DNA of 64,000 nucleotides from Onthomorpha sp937906975 (lineage in GTDB: Bacteria > Bacteroidota > Bacteroidia > Bacteroidales > P3): positions 1 through 64,000 of the forward strand of contig JAZLDH010000015.1 in assembly GCA_045614605.1 (NCBI GenBank), read 5' to 3'. The position numbers and the translations under genes were made by a program. Positions 24,020 to 32,967 of this stretch are shown here, piece by piece. A model generated the notes under the pieces. That model saw only the letters and a program-made list of their open reading frames with translations. It had not been told where the DNA came from and did no database searches. How positions within the stretch are numbered: position 1 is the stretch's first letter; the number at the start of each line of letters is the position of its first letter.

Positions 24020-25255
24020 CTACTTTTTCTTGATTTCTTCTTTTATTTTCTTTCCATTCTTGAAAACAGTCTCAGACAAAACATTTCCTCTCTTATCATA
24101 ATTTTTCCAAACACCTGATTTTTGTCCATTTTCATACTCTCCCTCAGAAGATTTCTTTGTTGCAGAATAGTATTCAACCCATTTTCCATCAGGTTTGCCT
24201 TGTTTAAATTCTTGTTCGCGTTGTTTATATCCATTTTGTGCAAAGAAAACCCACAAACCGTCCTTTTTACCTTCAATATACACACCTTTCTCTATAAGAA
24301 TACCATCAGAATAACGTTCCCAACGTCCATTCATAACACCTTCCTTATAATCTGCCTTTTGAGCAATAGTACCATTTTCATCATATAAGATTTCAGTACC
24401 ATTTTTTATTCCATTCAAATAATCTGTTTGAGTTTTTCGAGAACCATCTGCATAAAACACCTCCCATTTCCCACTCATCTTACCATCAATGAAACGTCCT
24501 CTGATATTTATATCGCCATTCTCATAATAGCTCTCCCAAATTCCTTCTTCCTTACCTGCAACGTAACTTCCTTTATGGTGTAATTTTCCATTTTCATAAT
24601 AAGTATTCCACAAACCCTCTCTCAAACCATTTCTATAATCGCCTTCTCTCCATTTTTCTGATGTTTCGTAATAATAAACCCAACGTCCTGTTTCTTTATC
24701 ATTTGAATACGCACCCTCACTTCCTTTTTGTCCGTTACTTCTATAATAGTAAATCCAATCACCATCACGTTTTCCCATTTTCAAGCTACCTTCCATATCC
24801 TTTTTACCATTAGGATAAAACCAAATAGCATAACCATCAAGTTCATTATCTTTATATGAGGCTTGAATCTTCTTCTTTCCGTCTGAGTAATATTCATTAT
24901 ACTCTCCTTGTTTCAAACCATCAGAAACATTATAAGCATATTGCAATTGTCCGTTTTCATAAAAAGCCTTACATTCACCACTTCCAGAAAGGAACTCTTG
25001 CTTTTTTACCTTTCCATTTGCATAATAATCTATCCACTCTCCTACTTTCAGCCCCTTTTCATTATACTCTCCCACTTTTTGCAAACTTCCATCTTCATAA
25101 AACCAACGCCAAGTACCTATTCTTATATCATCATTTGACAAAGTACCCTCTGTTGCTTTTTTAGTATTATGCCAATATTCTACGTATGGTTTTTGTGCAA
25201 ACAAACCATTCACACAAACAAATAAAACAAGTAAGAAACTAAATATCTTTTTCAT
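24020..25255 (-). CDS. Exported MORN-repeat (YwqK-like) protein
   Basis: A 411-residue protein with signal peptide MKKIFSFLLVLFVCVNGLFAQ followed by about 16 tandem repeats of roughly 22 residues. The repeats resemble MORN/YwqK units (GxWxxYYxNGxxxxxGxYxxGxxxG), for example LREGLWNTYYENGKLHHKG. It ends in a Lys-rich tail (KKIKEEIKKK). Databases often label such proteins 'toxin-antitoxin system YwqK family antitoxin'. No partner toxin is visible here, and an envelope role is more likely. It is placed between DUF4270 and the prenyltransferase. Confidence 0.85.
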   Translation of the reverse strand: MKKIFSFLLVLFVCVNGLFAQKPYVEYWHNTKKATEGTLSNDDIRIGTWRWFYEDGSLQKVGEYNEKGLKVGEWIDYYANGKVKKQEFLSGSGECKAFYENGQLQYAYNVSDGLKQGEYNEYYSDGKKKIQASYKDNELDGYAIWFYPNGKKDMEGSLKMGKRDGDWIYYYRSNGQKGSEGAYSNDKETGRWVYYYETSEKWREGDYRNGLREGLWNTYYENGKLHHKGSYVAGKEEGIWESYYENGDINIRGRFIDGKMSGKWEVFYADGSRKTQTDYLNGIKNGTEILYDENGTIAQKADYKEGVMNGRWERYSDGILIEKGVYIEGKKDGLWVFFAQNGYKQREQEFKQGKPDGKWVEYYSATKKSSEGEYENGQKSGVWKNYDKRGNVLSETVFKNGKKIKEEIKKK

Positions 25256-25261
25256 ATAATG

Positions 25262-26575
25262 TTATTTTGGTTTAGAATATGTTATTCTTATCTTGATAGG
25301 TTTTGAAGAATTTTTTGTTCCTCCAAGAACTACCCTATTTGCAGTAGAGCGTCTTTCGTCTGGAATAAGATATAAATCAAGATCGTCAATATTTCCATTT
25401 AAATAATTTTCAAAGTGCATAGTAACATTCAAACGATACGAATTAGTAGAATATTCATACCTACCATCATAATAAGTATCCGAAACTTGAGCATCATGAA
25501 TCAAGACCATTGTAGTATCACCATTGGAAACATATTTTCTATAACACAATATCTTTTGAATTGGCAAAACACTTTGGTTAATATCTGCAAGAGGTATTTC
25601 AATAACAGCTCTATTTATCGCAACATTATTATGCTCTGCTCCATTATTTATAGAATCTCTCCAATAAGTTTCAAAGGCTTGTTCATCTATATCCAACTTC
25701 GCCATACTTATTCCCAAATTTCCCAAATAAATATACTCACTATTTACTCCCAAAGTATCTCTTTCCAAGCCAATCACATCGCTTCCTTGAAAATCATACT
25801 CATATCGCATAAATCTATTACCTTTTTCCGGGAAGTTTAACTTATAAGTTTGTTTTTTAGAGTCTTTTTCATAATACAAAGTAAAGCCTGTTGCAGAGGA
25901 AGTCATATCCACATAAGCCATAAAGCCATTTTCAGTAACCTTTTCCGCAACAATCTTTATTCCCTTAATCAATTCTTGAAACTGATCATTGTCTCCCTTG
26001 AAATTTTGTATCTTTTGACAAAACTCATTATCTGTTATTTTCAATCGCAAATGAGGATTCAAAGTATCATTACCCATTATCACATCAGTATTGACATCAA
26101 TATCCACCTCAGAGCTAAAAATAGGCATAGATTTCACTGCAACATCATCAAAAGAATACTTTTTGGTAGTGTCAAGCACAGCATCAAGTTCATAAATTGA
26201 GACTTTCATTCTTGTTGTCATTAAAGCAGTATCGATAGAATAGCCACCAGAATAATCCAAAGTTAAATAAATAGAATCAATATTAAAACTTGTGAAATCT
26301 TCTGCTGTTGAAGACAAACAAAGTTGCGTAAAAATTTCAGAAGACACCGTTCCGAACTTATCATCTTTGTATTCTCCAAACACATTATATCTATAATTGG
26401 CTGTCATCAACGAATCCTCTCTAAAAAAGCAAGAAGACATCTTAACATTTTCAAACAGACCTACTGTCAATTTATCATTTTCATCTATCAAGTCTATGCC
26501 CAAAGTTTCATTTTCATCAACACAAGAAAACAAAGCAAACAAAGGCAAGAGCAATAACCACTTTAATTTACTCAT
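25262..26575 (-). CDS. DUF4270 family lipoprotein
   Basis: A 437-residue lipoprotein (lipobox LFALFSCVDE) of the Bacteroidetes DUF4270 family. It has N-terminal LGIDLIDENDKLTVG, the NVFGEYKDDKFGTVSSEIFTQL element, and beta-rich modules ending YLIPDERRSTANRVVLGGTKNSSKPIKIRITYSK. Function is unknown. In many Bacteroidetes it lies directly after a short GT5-like gene, as it does here (11-bp gap), so a link with that protein is plausible. Confidence 0.88.
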   Translation of the reverse strand: MSKLKWLLLLPLFALFSCVDENETLGIDLIDENDKLTVGLFENVKMSSCFFREDSLMTANYRYNVFGEYKDDKFGTVSSEIFTQLCLSSTAEDFTSFNIDSIYLTLDYSGGYSIDTALMTTRMKVSIYELDAVLDTTKKYSFDDVAVKSMPIFSSEVDIDVNTDVIMGNDTLNPHLRLKITDNEFCQKIQNFKGDNDQFQELIKGIKIVAEKVTENGFMAYVDMTSSATGFTLYYEKDSKKQTYKLNFPEKGNRFMRYEYDFQGSDVIGLERDTLGVNSEYIYLGNLGISMAKLDIDEQAFETYWRDSINNGAEHNNVAINRAVIEIPLADINQSVLPIQKILCYRKYVSNGDTTMVLIHDAQVSDTYYDGRYEYSTNSYRLNVTMHFENYLNGNIDDLDLYLIPDERRSTANRVVLGGTKNSSKPIKIRITYSKPK

Positions 26576-26586
26576 AGTCTTAAAAA

Positions 26587-27405
26587 TTATTCTTCATCTA
26601 TTACAGCTAATGAATCATAAAGAGCATTTATTTTTTCTTTTTGTTCATCAAAAGGAGCGTACTCTATAACTTGTTTTTTATTTGCAATAGCAAATTCTAT
26701 AAGTTCTGGATTTACACCCTCTTGAGCAACGACTACCGCCTCAGAATACAAGATAGCAGCCTTCATTATATTAAGATAAGTAGGCTCTTTATACAATTTC
26801 CAATCCTTAGCCGTACCACCTTCCATTTTCAGCTTTTTAAGGAAAGTCTCAACCAAACTTCCTTGAAACTCATCATTGAATAAACTTACAACAAGCTTAC
26901 TATCATTAAAGAAAGGATTATTTTTATATTCTGTTCTTTTAACATAAAATGGTAACAAAGCAGCAAACCAACCCATACAATGAATAATATTTGGTTTCCA
27001 GCTAAGTTTCTTTATTGTTTCCAACACACCTCTTGCATAGAACATGATTCTCTCATCATTATCCTCAAAAGGATTACCATTATTATCAAAAACATTTGCT
27101 TTTCGTTGGAAATAATCTTCGTTATCAATGAAATAAACCTGCATTCTCGCAGATTGAATAGAAGCAACCTTAATTATCAACTGATGATCACTATCATCGA
27201 TAATTAAATTCATTCCAGACAAACGAATAACCTCATGCAGTTGATTTTTTCTTTCATTTACGCCACCAAACTTCGGCATAAACAATCTTACTTCTTTACC
27301 TTTTTCTTGAATACCCTGAGGAAGAAATCTTCCTATATTAGCCAAATCAGACTCCAAATAAGGAAAAACCTCCTGATTGACATACAAAACTTTCGTTTTT
27401 ACCAT
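26587..27405 (-). CDS. Short glycogen/starch synthase-like protein (GT5 N-terminal domain only)
   Basis: A 272-residue protein matching only the N-terminal Rossmann domain of GT5 synthases: KVLYVNQEVFPYLESDLANIGRFLPQGIQEKGKEVRLFMPKFG, and PNIIHCMGWFAALLPFYVK. It lacks the C-terminal nucleotide-sugar-binding domain. The usual K-x-G-G-L near the N-terminus is replaced by ESDLANI. This short form is widespread in Bacteroidetes, so the size is not a local truncation. Catalytic synthase activity is doubtful. It is the first gene of the long minus-strand run. Confidence 0.82.
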   Translation of the reverse strand: MVKTKVLYVNQEVFPYLESDLANIGRFLPQGIQEKGKEVRLFMPKFGGVNERKNQLHEVIRLSGMNLIIDDSDHQLIIKVASIQSARMQVYFIDNEDYFQRKANVFDNNGNPFEDNDERIMFYARGVLETIKKLSWKPNIIHCMGWFAALLPFYVKRTEYKNNPFFNDSKLVVSLFNDEFQGSLVETFLKKLKMEGGTAKDWKLYKEPTYLNIMKAAILYSEAVVVAQEGVNPELIEFAIANKKQVIEYAPFDEQKEKINALYDSLAVIDEE

Positions 27406-27465
27406 TTGTTATAAATTGAATATAATATGCAAAATTACAAAAAAATAACCAAAGAAAGTTATTTA

Positions 27466-28116
27466 CTAATAAAATTTCCTTTCTTTTAACATAGGGACAA
27501 ATTTAAACTCTCCGTATGACTGAACATCAATTTCCGATTCAGAAAGCTTTTGAATCCTGTACATAATCTGAGTATCCTCACCAATAGGAGCCACCATAAC
27601 ACCCCCAACCTTTAATTGCTTAACAAGCTCCGTAGGCAAAGAAGGCGCAGCACAAGTAATCAAAATCTTATCAAAAGGAGCAAAAGTAGGAAGTCCCAAA
27701 TACCCATCACCAAAAAAGCACTTAGGCCTCACTCTCAAAGCATCAAAAACCATTTGTGCAGAATTGTGCAGAGGTTTAAATCTCTCAATCGTATAAACCC
27801 TTGCCTGCATTTGACAAAGCACACTTGTTTGATAACCAGAGCCTGTTCCAATTTCCAAAACCTTTTCAAAAGGAGAGACATCTAACAACTGAGTTTGGAA
27901 AGCCACAGTAGAAGGCTGAGAAATAGTCTGTTTACACAAAATTTCCAAAGCTCTATCCTCATAAGCCAAAGTATCCAAAGAAGAATCCAAAAAAAAGTGT
28001 CTTGGAACCTTATTAATAGCCTCCAAAACTCTTTGATCACTAATCCCCTTTGCGCGCAAACGCTCAACCATCAAGCGACGCATACCTTTATGCTTATAAC
28101 TATCAACAAACATCAT
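27466..28116 (-). CDS. pcm: Protein-L-isoaspartate O-methyltransferase
   Basis: A 216-residue repair enzyme that methylates isoaspartyl residues using SAM. It has KVPRHFFLDSSL, the QTISQPSTVAFQTQLL region conserved in PCMT, and the SAM motif VLEIGTGSGYQTSVL. The reading frame is open to 28146, but the promoter box TATCTTTG occupies 28151-28144. The first ten codons would then lie in the promoter. I start at ATG 28116; 28113 is equally possible. It is divergent from the lipoprotein/glycosyltransferase pair. Confidence 0.92.
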   Translation of the reverse strand: MMFVDSYKHKGMRRLMVERLRAKGISDQRVLEAINKVPRHFFLDSSLDTLAYEDRALEILCKQTISQPSTVAFQTQLLDVSPFEKVLEIGTGSGYQTSVLCQMQARVYTIERFKPLHNSAQMVFDALRVRPKCFFGDGYLGLPTFAPFDKILITCAAPSLPTELVKQLKVGGVMVAPIGEDTQIMYRIQKLSESEIDVQSYGEFKFVPMLKERKFY

Positions 28117-28143
28117 TAAATCCCATTTATTCAAAACAAAAAG

Positions 28144-28182
28144 CAAAGATACAAAATATATTTAAAATAATTTGTACCTTTG
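28144..28182. promoter_or_regulatory. Divergent promoter pair for pcm and lipoprotein gene
   Basis: The minus strand reads TATCTTTG at 28151-28144 for pcm. The plus strand reads TACCTTTG at 28175-28182 for the lipoprotein gene. Both match TAnnTTTG, and they fix the likely start codons at 28116 and 28206. Confidence 0.7.
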
Positions 28183-28205
28183 CAAACAACAATAATTTAT
28201 TTGAC

Positions 28206-29135
28206 ATGAAAAAAATACTCGGCATAGTAATACTTTCAGCCTTTATGTTATCTTCTTGTGATAACTTTAAAAATAAACAAGACGTACCTTCATACATTTA
28301 TTTTGAAGGATTCTACCTTGAAGAAAACCAAGATTTCACATTTTCTCAATCAGAAGATTTACTAACCTCCGACATTAGAGACGTATGGGTTTACGTTGAT
28401 AACATATATATAGGAGCCTATCCGCTAATCAAAAAAGATTCTTCCTGCTATTGCTCAATTCCTATCCTGGAAGAAGGAAAACACAAAATAGACATAAGAC
28501 CCGGAATAATATATAACGGTATGAACAATATGAGAGAGGAGTATTCTTTTTACACCTCTTACATTGACACACTTGATTTAGTAGCTGGCGAAGAAATACG
28601 CATAGGAAAACAACCTATAATGTACAATTCCGACAAGTGTAGCATGCCTTTCAAAGAAACCTTCGAAACCTACTTCATCAATTTCCAACAAGCAGATGTT
28701 ACCACAGAAGAGCCACAAACAATGACCGTAATTAGAAACGACAGTGTTAAGTACGGAAGCAACTGCGGTGCGATTTATTTCAACGAAGGCGGAAAAAACA
28801 AATACATTTCCATAGACTCCATTTATTGTAACAATCCATTAGGACTTGTTTTAGAGATAGACTACAATTCAAACATACCATTTGAAATAGGAATGTATGG
28901 AAGAAGTAGCACAGCCGAAGCAAACAAATACATAAGTGCAGTAAGACTAACTCCGCCTGCTAACAATCAATGGCAAAAATCATATATCATTTTAACAAAA
29001 GCATGGGATATTTTAGGATACCCACTAAATTTCCACATATATTTAGAAGCTTTCAATCCAAACAATACGAAAAATTCATTTGTTCACGTTGATAACATAA
29101 AAGTTGTACATTTTCCTAATAACAGCTATAAGTAG
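28206..29135 (+). CDS. Putative lipoprotein of unknown function
   Basis: 309 residues from ATG 28206: MKKILGIVILSAFMLSSCDN has a clear lipobox LSSC. The frame stays open upstream to 28050, but that part overlaps pcm and the promoter. The mature part is beta-rich with several YxDxxYI segments; the last about 150 residues (ETFYFINFQQADV to VDNIKVVHFP) look like a jelly-roll/carbohydrate-binding-type sandwich. No family is recognised with confidence. It lies 14 bp before the polyprenyl glycosylphosphotransferase, so the two may act together at the cell surface. Confidence 0.8.
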   Translation: MKKILGIVILSAFMLSSCDNFKNKQDVPSYIYFEGFYLEENQDFTFSQSEDLLTSDIRDVWVYVDNIYIGAYPLIKKDSSCYCSIPILEEGKHKIDIRPGIIYNGMNNMREEYSFYTSYIDTLDLVAGEEIRIGKQPIMYNSDKCSMPFKETFETYFINFQQADVTTEEPQTMTVIRNDSVKYGSNCGAIYFNEGGKNKYISIDSIYCNNPLGLVLEIDYNSNIPFEIGMYGRSSTAEANKYISAVRLTPPANNQWQKSYIILTKAWDILGYPLNFHIYLEAFNPNNTKNSFVHVDNIKVVHFPNNSYK

Positions 29136-29149
29136 AACAAATAAATTTT

Positions 29150-30559
29150 ATGAATAAAACATTACAAACCTTAAAATACGTAATCAGCGATGCGTTATCA
29201 TCAATGATAGCGTGGAGTTTATTTTTCATTTTCCGAAAAACAAGCATTGAAAAAGGCTCTTTTGAAGACATAAACGCAGTATTTGCAGACAATAACTTCT
29301 ATTATGGTCTTGCAATCATACCAATTCTTTGGCTAACCTTTTACTACATACAAGGTTACTACCAAAACATTTACAGAAAATCAAGACTAAAAGATTTTTT
29401 TCAAACATTCTTCACCTGTTTCATTGGAGTTATCTTCATTTTCTTCGCACTCCTACTTGACGACAAGGTACAAACATACAAAAATTACTACCTTTCTTTC
29501 TTCATACTATTTAGTTTACACTTCATTTTAACCTATATTCCACGCCTAATCATAACAACAATAAAAGTACACAACGTACACAAACACAAAATCTACTTTC
29601 CAACACTCATAATTGGCGATGGAGAAAAAGCAATCAAGATTTACAACGACCTACTCAACGAAGAAATCTCCTCAGGCAACAAAATCATAGGTTTTTTAAA
29701 CAAAAGCGGAAATCCAACCAAGTTTTCAGACCTGCAACACTTAGGAAAAATCAGCCAACTAACACAAGTAATAGAACAATACAAGATAGAAGAAATCATT
29801 GTTGCCTTAGAGCAAGAGGAAGAAAACGAAATCTTCGACATAATCTGCCTTGCAGGACAAGATGTTGAAATAAAAATGCCAGCAGATAGAAGAGATATTT
29901 TAATGGGAAATGTAAAAACCTCAGCAATCTTCAACGCCCCTCTTGTAATCGTAACACAAGGCTTGATGGCACCTTGGCAACAAATCCTAAAACGTATATT
30001 CGACATAGTAATTTCCCTAATTGCAATAATAATCCTTTCACCTGTTTACATAATCACTTCAATTATAGTTTACTCCACAAGCAAAGGACCAATCTTTTAC
30101 AGACAAGAACGCATCGGATACAAAGGAAAACCATTCTATATGCACAAATTCCGCTCCATGTACACAAATGCCGAAAGCAATGGCCCAATGCTATCGAGCG
30201 GAGACAAAGACCCAAGAATTACACCTTTTGGTCGATTTATGAGAAAGGTGAGATTAGACGAGATTCCTCAGTTTTACAACGTTCTCAAAGGCACAATGAG
30301 TATTGTAGGCCCACGTCCAGAACGCCAATTCTTCATTGACCAAATTGTTCAAAAAGCTCCCGAATACAGACTCTTACATAGAGTTAAACCTGGCATAACT
30401 TCATGGGGGCAAGTAAAGTATGGATACGCAGAATCAGTAGATGAAATGGTGGAAAGACTGAAATACGACCTCATTTACTTAGAAAACCTATCTCTTTCTA
30501 CCGATATAAAAATCCTATTCTACACAGCAATAATCATACTTCAAGGAAGAGGAAAGTAA
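29150..30559 (+). CDS. Polyprenyl-phosphate glycosylphosphotransferase (WbaP/WcaJ type)
   Basis: A 469-residue initiating sugar transferase. About four N-terminal membrane helices precede a CoA_binding_3-like cytosolic domain (FPTLIIGDGEKAIKIYNDLL). A fifth membrane hairpin (FDIVISLIAIIILSPVYI) leads into the catalytic domain: GPIFYRQERIGYKGKPFYMHKFRSM, RITPFGRFMRKVRLDEIPQFYNVLKGTMSIVGPRPE. The DE pair is catalytic. It moves a sugar-1-phosphate to undecaprenyl phosphate to start exopolysaccharide or O-antigen synthesis. No other polysaccharide genes adjoin it, so the locus is an orphan. Confidence 0.92.
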   Translation: MNKTLQTLKYVISDALSSMIAWSLFFIFRKTSIEKGSFEDINAVFADNNFYYGLAIIPILWLTFYYIQGYYQNIYRKSRLKDFFQTFFTCFIGVIFIFFALLLDDKVQTYKNYYLSFFILFSLHFILTYIPRLIITTIKVHNVHKHKIYFPTLIIGDGEKAIKIYNDLLNEEISSGNKIIGFLNKSGNPTKFSDLQHLGKISQLTQVIEQYKIEEIIVALEQEEENEIFDIICLAGQDVEIKMPADRRDILMGNVKTSAIFNAPLVIVTQGLMAPWQQILKRIFDIVISLIAIIILSPVYIITSIIVYSTSKGPIFYRQERIGYKGKPFYMHKFRSMYTNAESNGPMLSSGDKDPRITPFGRFMRKVRLDEIPQFYNVLKGTMSIVGPRPERQFFIDQIVQKAPEYRLLHRVKPGITSWGQVKYGYAESVDEMVERLKYDLIYLENLSLSTDIKILFYTAIIILQGRGK

Positions 30560-30590
30560 AAACCTTATAATAAACATAAATAGTAAGAAT

Positions 30591-31208
30591 ATGAAAAAAG
30601 TATTATTTGTAATAGCGATACTATTCTCGCTAAATGTTTTCTCACAACATAAGAGTACTATAAATATCATAGAGCCATACGTTGATTTCTCGTTTGGAGC
30701 AAACAACGACAAAATCCTTGGGCAAGAAATCCCTTCTTGGAATGGTGGAATTGGTTGCAGATACATCTCTATCTACAAAAAAATAGGTGTATCGGTTGAA
30801 TGGGATTTAGCATTTGGCACTTCAATGATTGCAAGCGGAGGAAAATTTGGACAATCTATGACCTCTGCAGAATATGCCTTTGCATTAGGCTACAATCTCA
30901 TCTATGACAGAGAGGGACTTTTGGCAATGCTTTCGTTTTCTTTGGGGATAGGGGGATTCAATGGCATATACTGCTTTGAAAACACAGAAGCACAACCTGT
31001 ATTCCCTTCTTCCGTAAACGCAATCACTCATTCAGTAGGATATATCCCAATCAAAATAAAAGGCGTCTTAGACAACACCTCCTTAGCCTTTACTTACCGA
31101 CTACCTGTTAGAAACATCAACAGCACTACCAATGATTTAAAATTAAAAATGCCTGCATTTGAAATCTCATTAGGTATGCCACTTGATTTTCATAAAGCAA
31201 GAAGATAA
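30591..31208 (+). CDS. Putative exported beta-barrel protein, unknown
   Basis: 205 residues with signal peptide MKKVLFVIAILFSLNVFSQ. The mature part has alternating hydrophobic beta strands with Gly-rich turns (PYVDFSFGANNDKILG, WNGGIGCRYISIYKKIGVSVEWDLAFG). It ends EISLGMPLDFHKARR, resembling a small outer membrane barrel. I do not recognise a family. It is followed by a strong terminator. Confidence 0.7.
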   Translation: MKKVLFVIAILFSLNVFSQHKSTINIIEPYVDFSFGANNDKILGQEIPSWNGGIGCRYISIYKKIGVSVEWDLAFGTSMIASGGKFGQSMTSAEYAFALGYNLIYDREGLLAMLSFSLGIGGFNGIYCFENTEAQPVFPSSVNAITHSVGYIPIKIKGVLDNTSLAFTYRLPVRNINSTTNDLKLKMPAFEISLGMPLDFHKARR

Positions 31209-31228
31209 AAAAACTAAGAAACAATAAA

Positions 31229-31270
31229 AAAATCTCTTAGGAATATTTCACTAATCCTAAGAGATTTTTT
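31229..31270. terminator. Bidirectional terminator with CTTAGGA hairpin
   Basis: AAAAATCTCTTAGGA (31229-31243) and TCCTAAGAGATTTTT (31256-31270) form a 15-bp stem. It serves the convergent genes 30591-31208 and 31290-31976. Confidence 0.88.
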
Positions 31271-31289
31271 TTCTTTCTTTGATTTATTT

Positions 31290-31976
31290 TTAGAAGTTAA
31301 ATAGTTTCCAACTTATGTTAAAGTTTAGCAATCCTATTGTTGGTTGTGCGTTGTAATTTGAGTAAGAAAGTTCATAGCTTGCTCCAAATCCTAAGCGATA
31401 ATTAGTGCAAGGCAAGAAATATTGATAAGACAACTCTGCTCCAATTTGGAAATGCCAAGATCTTTCTGTTGGTAAAAAATACATTTCATAGCCTGTAAGA
31501 CTTATTGGGTCTGCATATTCATAGCCATAATAATAGTCTTTATAAGTGTAAACTGCACCAAAAATTGCACTTGCTTTTAATCTGTGAGCTTTTGATTTGT
31601 TTAGGAAATTGTAGCCCAAGGTAACAGAAGTTGAAGTTGCTATATCGTGATTGAAATAATTCATTTTGTATGGCACAATGAAATAAAATACATGTGGATC
31701 AAAAAGTCCTCGACCTTCATCTGCATATAAAACATTAAATCTCAATCTCGCAGAAAATTTGTTATCGTAATCCAATTCTATTGTAGGTAACCAATTTAAC
31801 AAAAAAAGGTTACAAGGGATTCTGTCGTTATCATCAAATATGTCTTGATTATAACTTGCATCAGCAAACGGGAATAAGTTTTCTTGAATGCTTAATGTAA
31901 ACTTCTTTTCTTTTTCTTGCGAAATCGCTACTCCACATATAAAGAGTGCAACTAATAATACTAATGTCTTTTTCAT
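31290..31976 (-). CDS. Exported outer-membrane-like protein, copy 1 of tandem pair
   Basis: 228 residues; signal MKKTLVLLVALFICGVAISQ, then beta-barrel-like sequence ending in the aromatic strand LNFNISWKLFNF, typical of an outer membrane barrel terminus. It is clearly paralogous to the next gene: shared EKEKKFTL, PTIELDYDNKFSARLRFNVL, YNFLNKSKAHRLKASAIFGAVY, and SWHFQIGAELSYQYFLPCT. Its own middle differs in loops (YNQDIFDDNDRIPC). Function unknown. Confidence 0.82.
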   Translation of the reverse strand: MKKTLVLLVALFICGVAISQEKEKKFTLSIQENLFPFADASYNQDIFDDNDRIPCNLFLLNWLPTIELDYDNKFSARLRFNVLYADEGRGLFDPHVFYFIVPYKMNYFNHDIATSTSVTLGYNFLNKSKAHRLKASAIFGAVYTYKDYYYGYEYADPISLTGYEMYFLPTERSWHFQIGAELSYQYFLPCTNYRLGFGASYELSYSNYNAQPTIGLLNFNISWKLFNF

Positions 31977-32176
31977 ACTTTTTTAATTTTTATTTTGTAA
32001 TTATTAATTTACTAACGCTGTCTTGTGTCTTTATATTGCAGAGAATTTTTATTAATCTTTTCATTTTCAAAAATATAGTAAAAAATCGGTTAAAACTTCC
32101 CCTATTTCAAGAAGTTTTTAACCGATTTCAATATTTTTACTCTTTTACTCGCAAAAATAACTCTTAGAATTATTTT

Positions 32177-32884
32177 TTAGAAGTTAAATAGTTTGTAACT
32201 TACGTTAAAGTTAAACATAGTAATTGTTGGATCTGCATTGTAATTTGCAAGAGAAAATTCACAACTTGCTCCAAGTCCTAAACGATAATCAGTGCAAGGC
32301 AAAAAGTATTGATAAGATAACTCTGCTCCAACTTGGAAATGCCAAGATTTTTCTGTTGGTAAAAAATACATAGTAGGTGAAGCTGTTACATCATTTACGT
32401 CATATACTCTTCCCCAATAATAATCTTTGTAATAATACACTGCTCCAAAGATTGCACTTGCTTTTAATCTATGGGCTTTTGTTTTATTTAAAAAATTATA
32501 GCCCAATGTTAATGATGTGGAAGTCGCTATTTCGTGATTAAAATAATTCAATCTAAATGGTGGTAGAACGGAATTGATATTTGGATCAAGTGGTCCTCCT
32601 CCTTCTTCTGCTTTTAATACATTAAATCTTAATCGTGCAGAAAATTTGTTATCGTAATCCAATTCTATTGTAGGTAAGTAATTTAAATACATAAGATTGC
32701 AACCATATCTTCCACTACGTTCGTCTATATCATTATGATCATCTACATCATCATACACATAATAGTCATCGCCAAAAGGCAATAAATTTTCTTGAATAAT
32801 AAGCGTGAACTTCTTTTCTTTCTCTTGCGAAATTGCTACTCCACACATAAATAGTGCGACCAATAATAATAATACTCTTTTCAT
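32177..32884 (-). CDS. Exported outer-membrane-like protein, copy 2 of tandem pair
   Basis: 235 residues; signal MKRVLLLLVALFMCGVAISQ. It shares most strands with the gene at 31290-31976 (PTIELDYDNKFSARLRFNVL, SWHFQVGAELSYQYFLPCT, terminal FNVSYKLFNF). Differences concentrate in loops, with an Asp-rich insert VYDDVDDHNDIDER. This pattern, conserved strands and divergent loops, fits a recent duplication of a surface-exposed barrel. Function unknown. Confidence 0.82.
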   Translation of the reverse strand: MKRVLLLLVALFMCGVAISQEKEKKFTLIIQENLLPFGDDYYVYDDVDDHNDIDERSGRYGCNLMYLNYLPTIELDYDNKFSARLRFNVLKAEEGGGPLDPNINSVLPPFRLNYFNHEIATSTSLTLGYNFLNKTKAHRLKASAIFGAVYYYKDYYWGRVYDVNDVTASPTMYFLPTEKSWHFQVGAELSYQYFLPCTDYRLGLGASCEFSLANYNADPTITMFNFNVSYKLFNF

Positions 32885-32967
32885 AATATTATTTATTTAA
32901 ATATTTGTTGTTTATTCTTTTTTCAACGTTATTATTACTATTTATAGTATTTGTTGATTAAATTATT

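Noticed and set aside
24122..25164. Plus-strand ORFs opposite the MORN-repeat gene
   Set aside because: They are shadows of the repetitive minus-strand gene and have no family features.
24020..25255. YwqK 'antitoxin' as part of a toxin-antitoxin pair
   Set aside because: It has a signal peptide and about 16 MORN-like repeats, and no toxin-like neighbour; the label is a database habit.
26587..27405. Truncated glycogen synthase pseudogene
   Set aside because: The one-domain short form with a downstream DUF4270 gene is a recurrent Bacteroidetes arrangement, so it is not a local truncation.
28050..28205. N-terminal extension of the lipoprotein gene at 28206
   Set aside because: It would overlap pcm and both promoter boxes, and would bury the signal peptide that starts at 28206.
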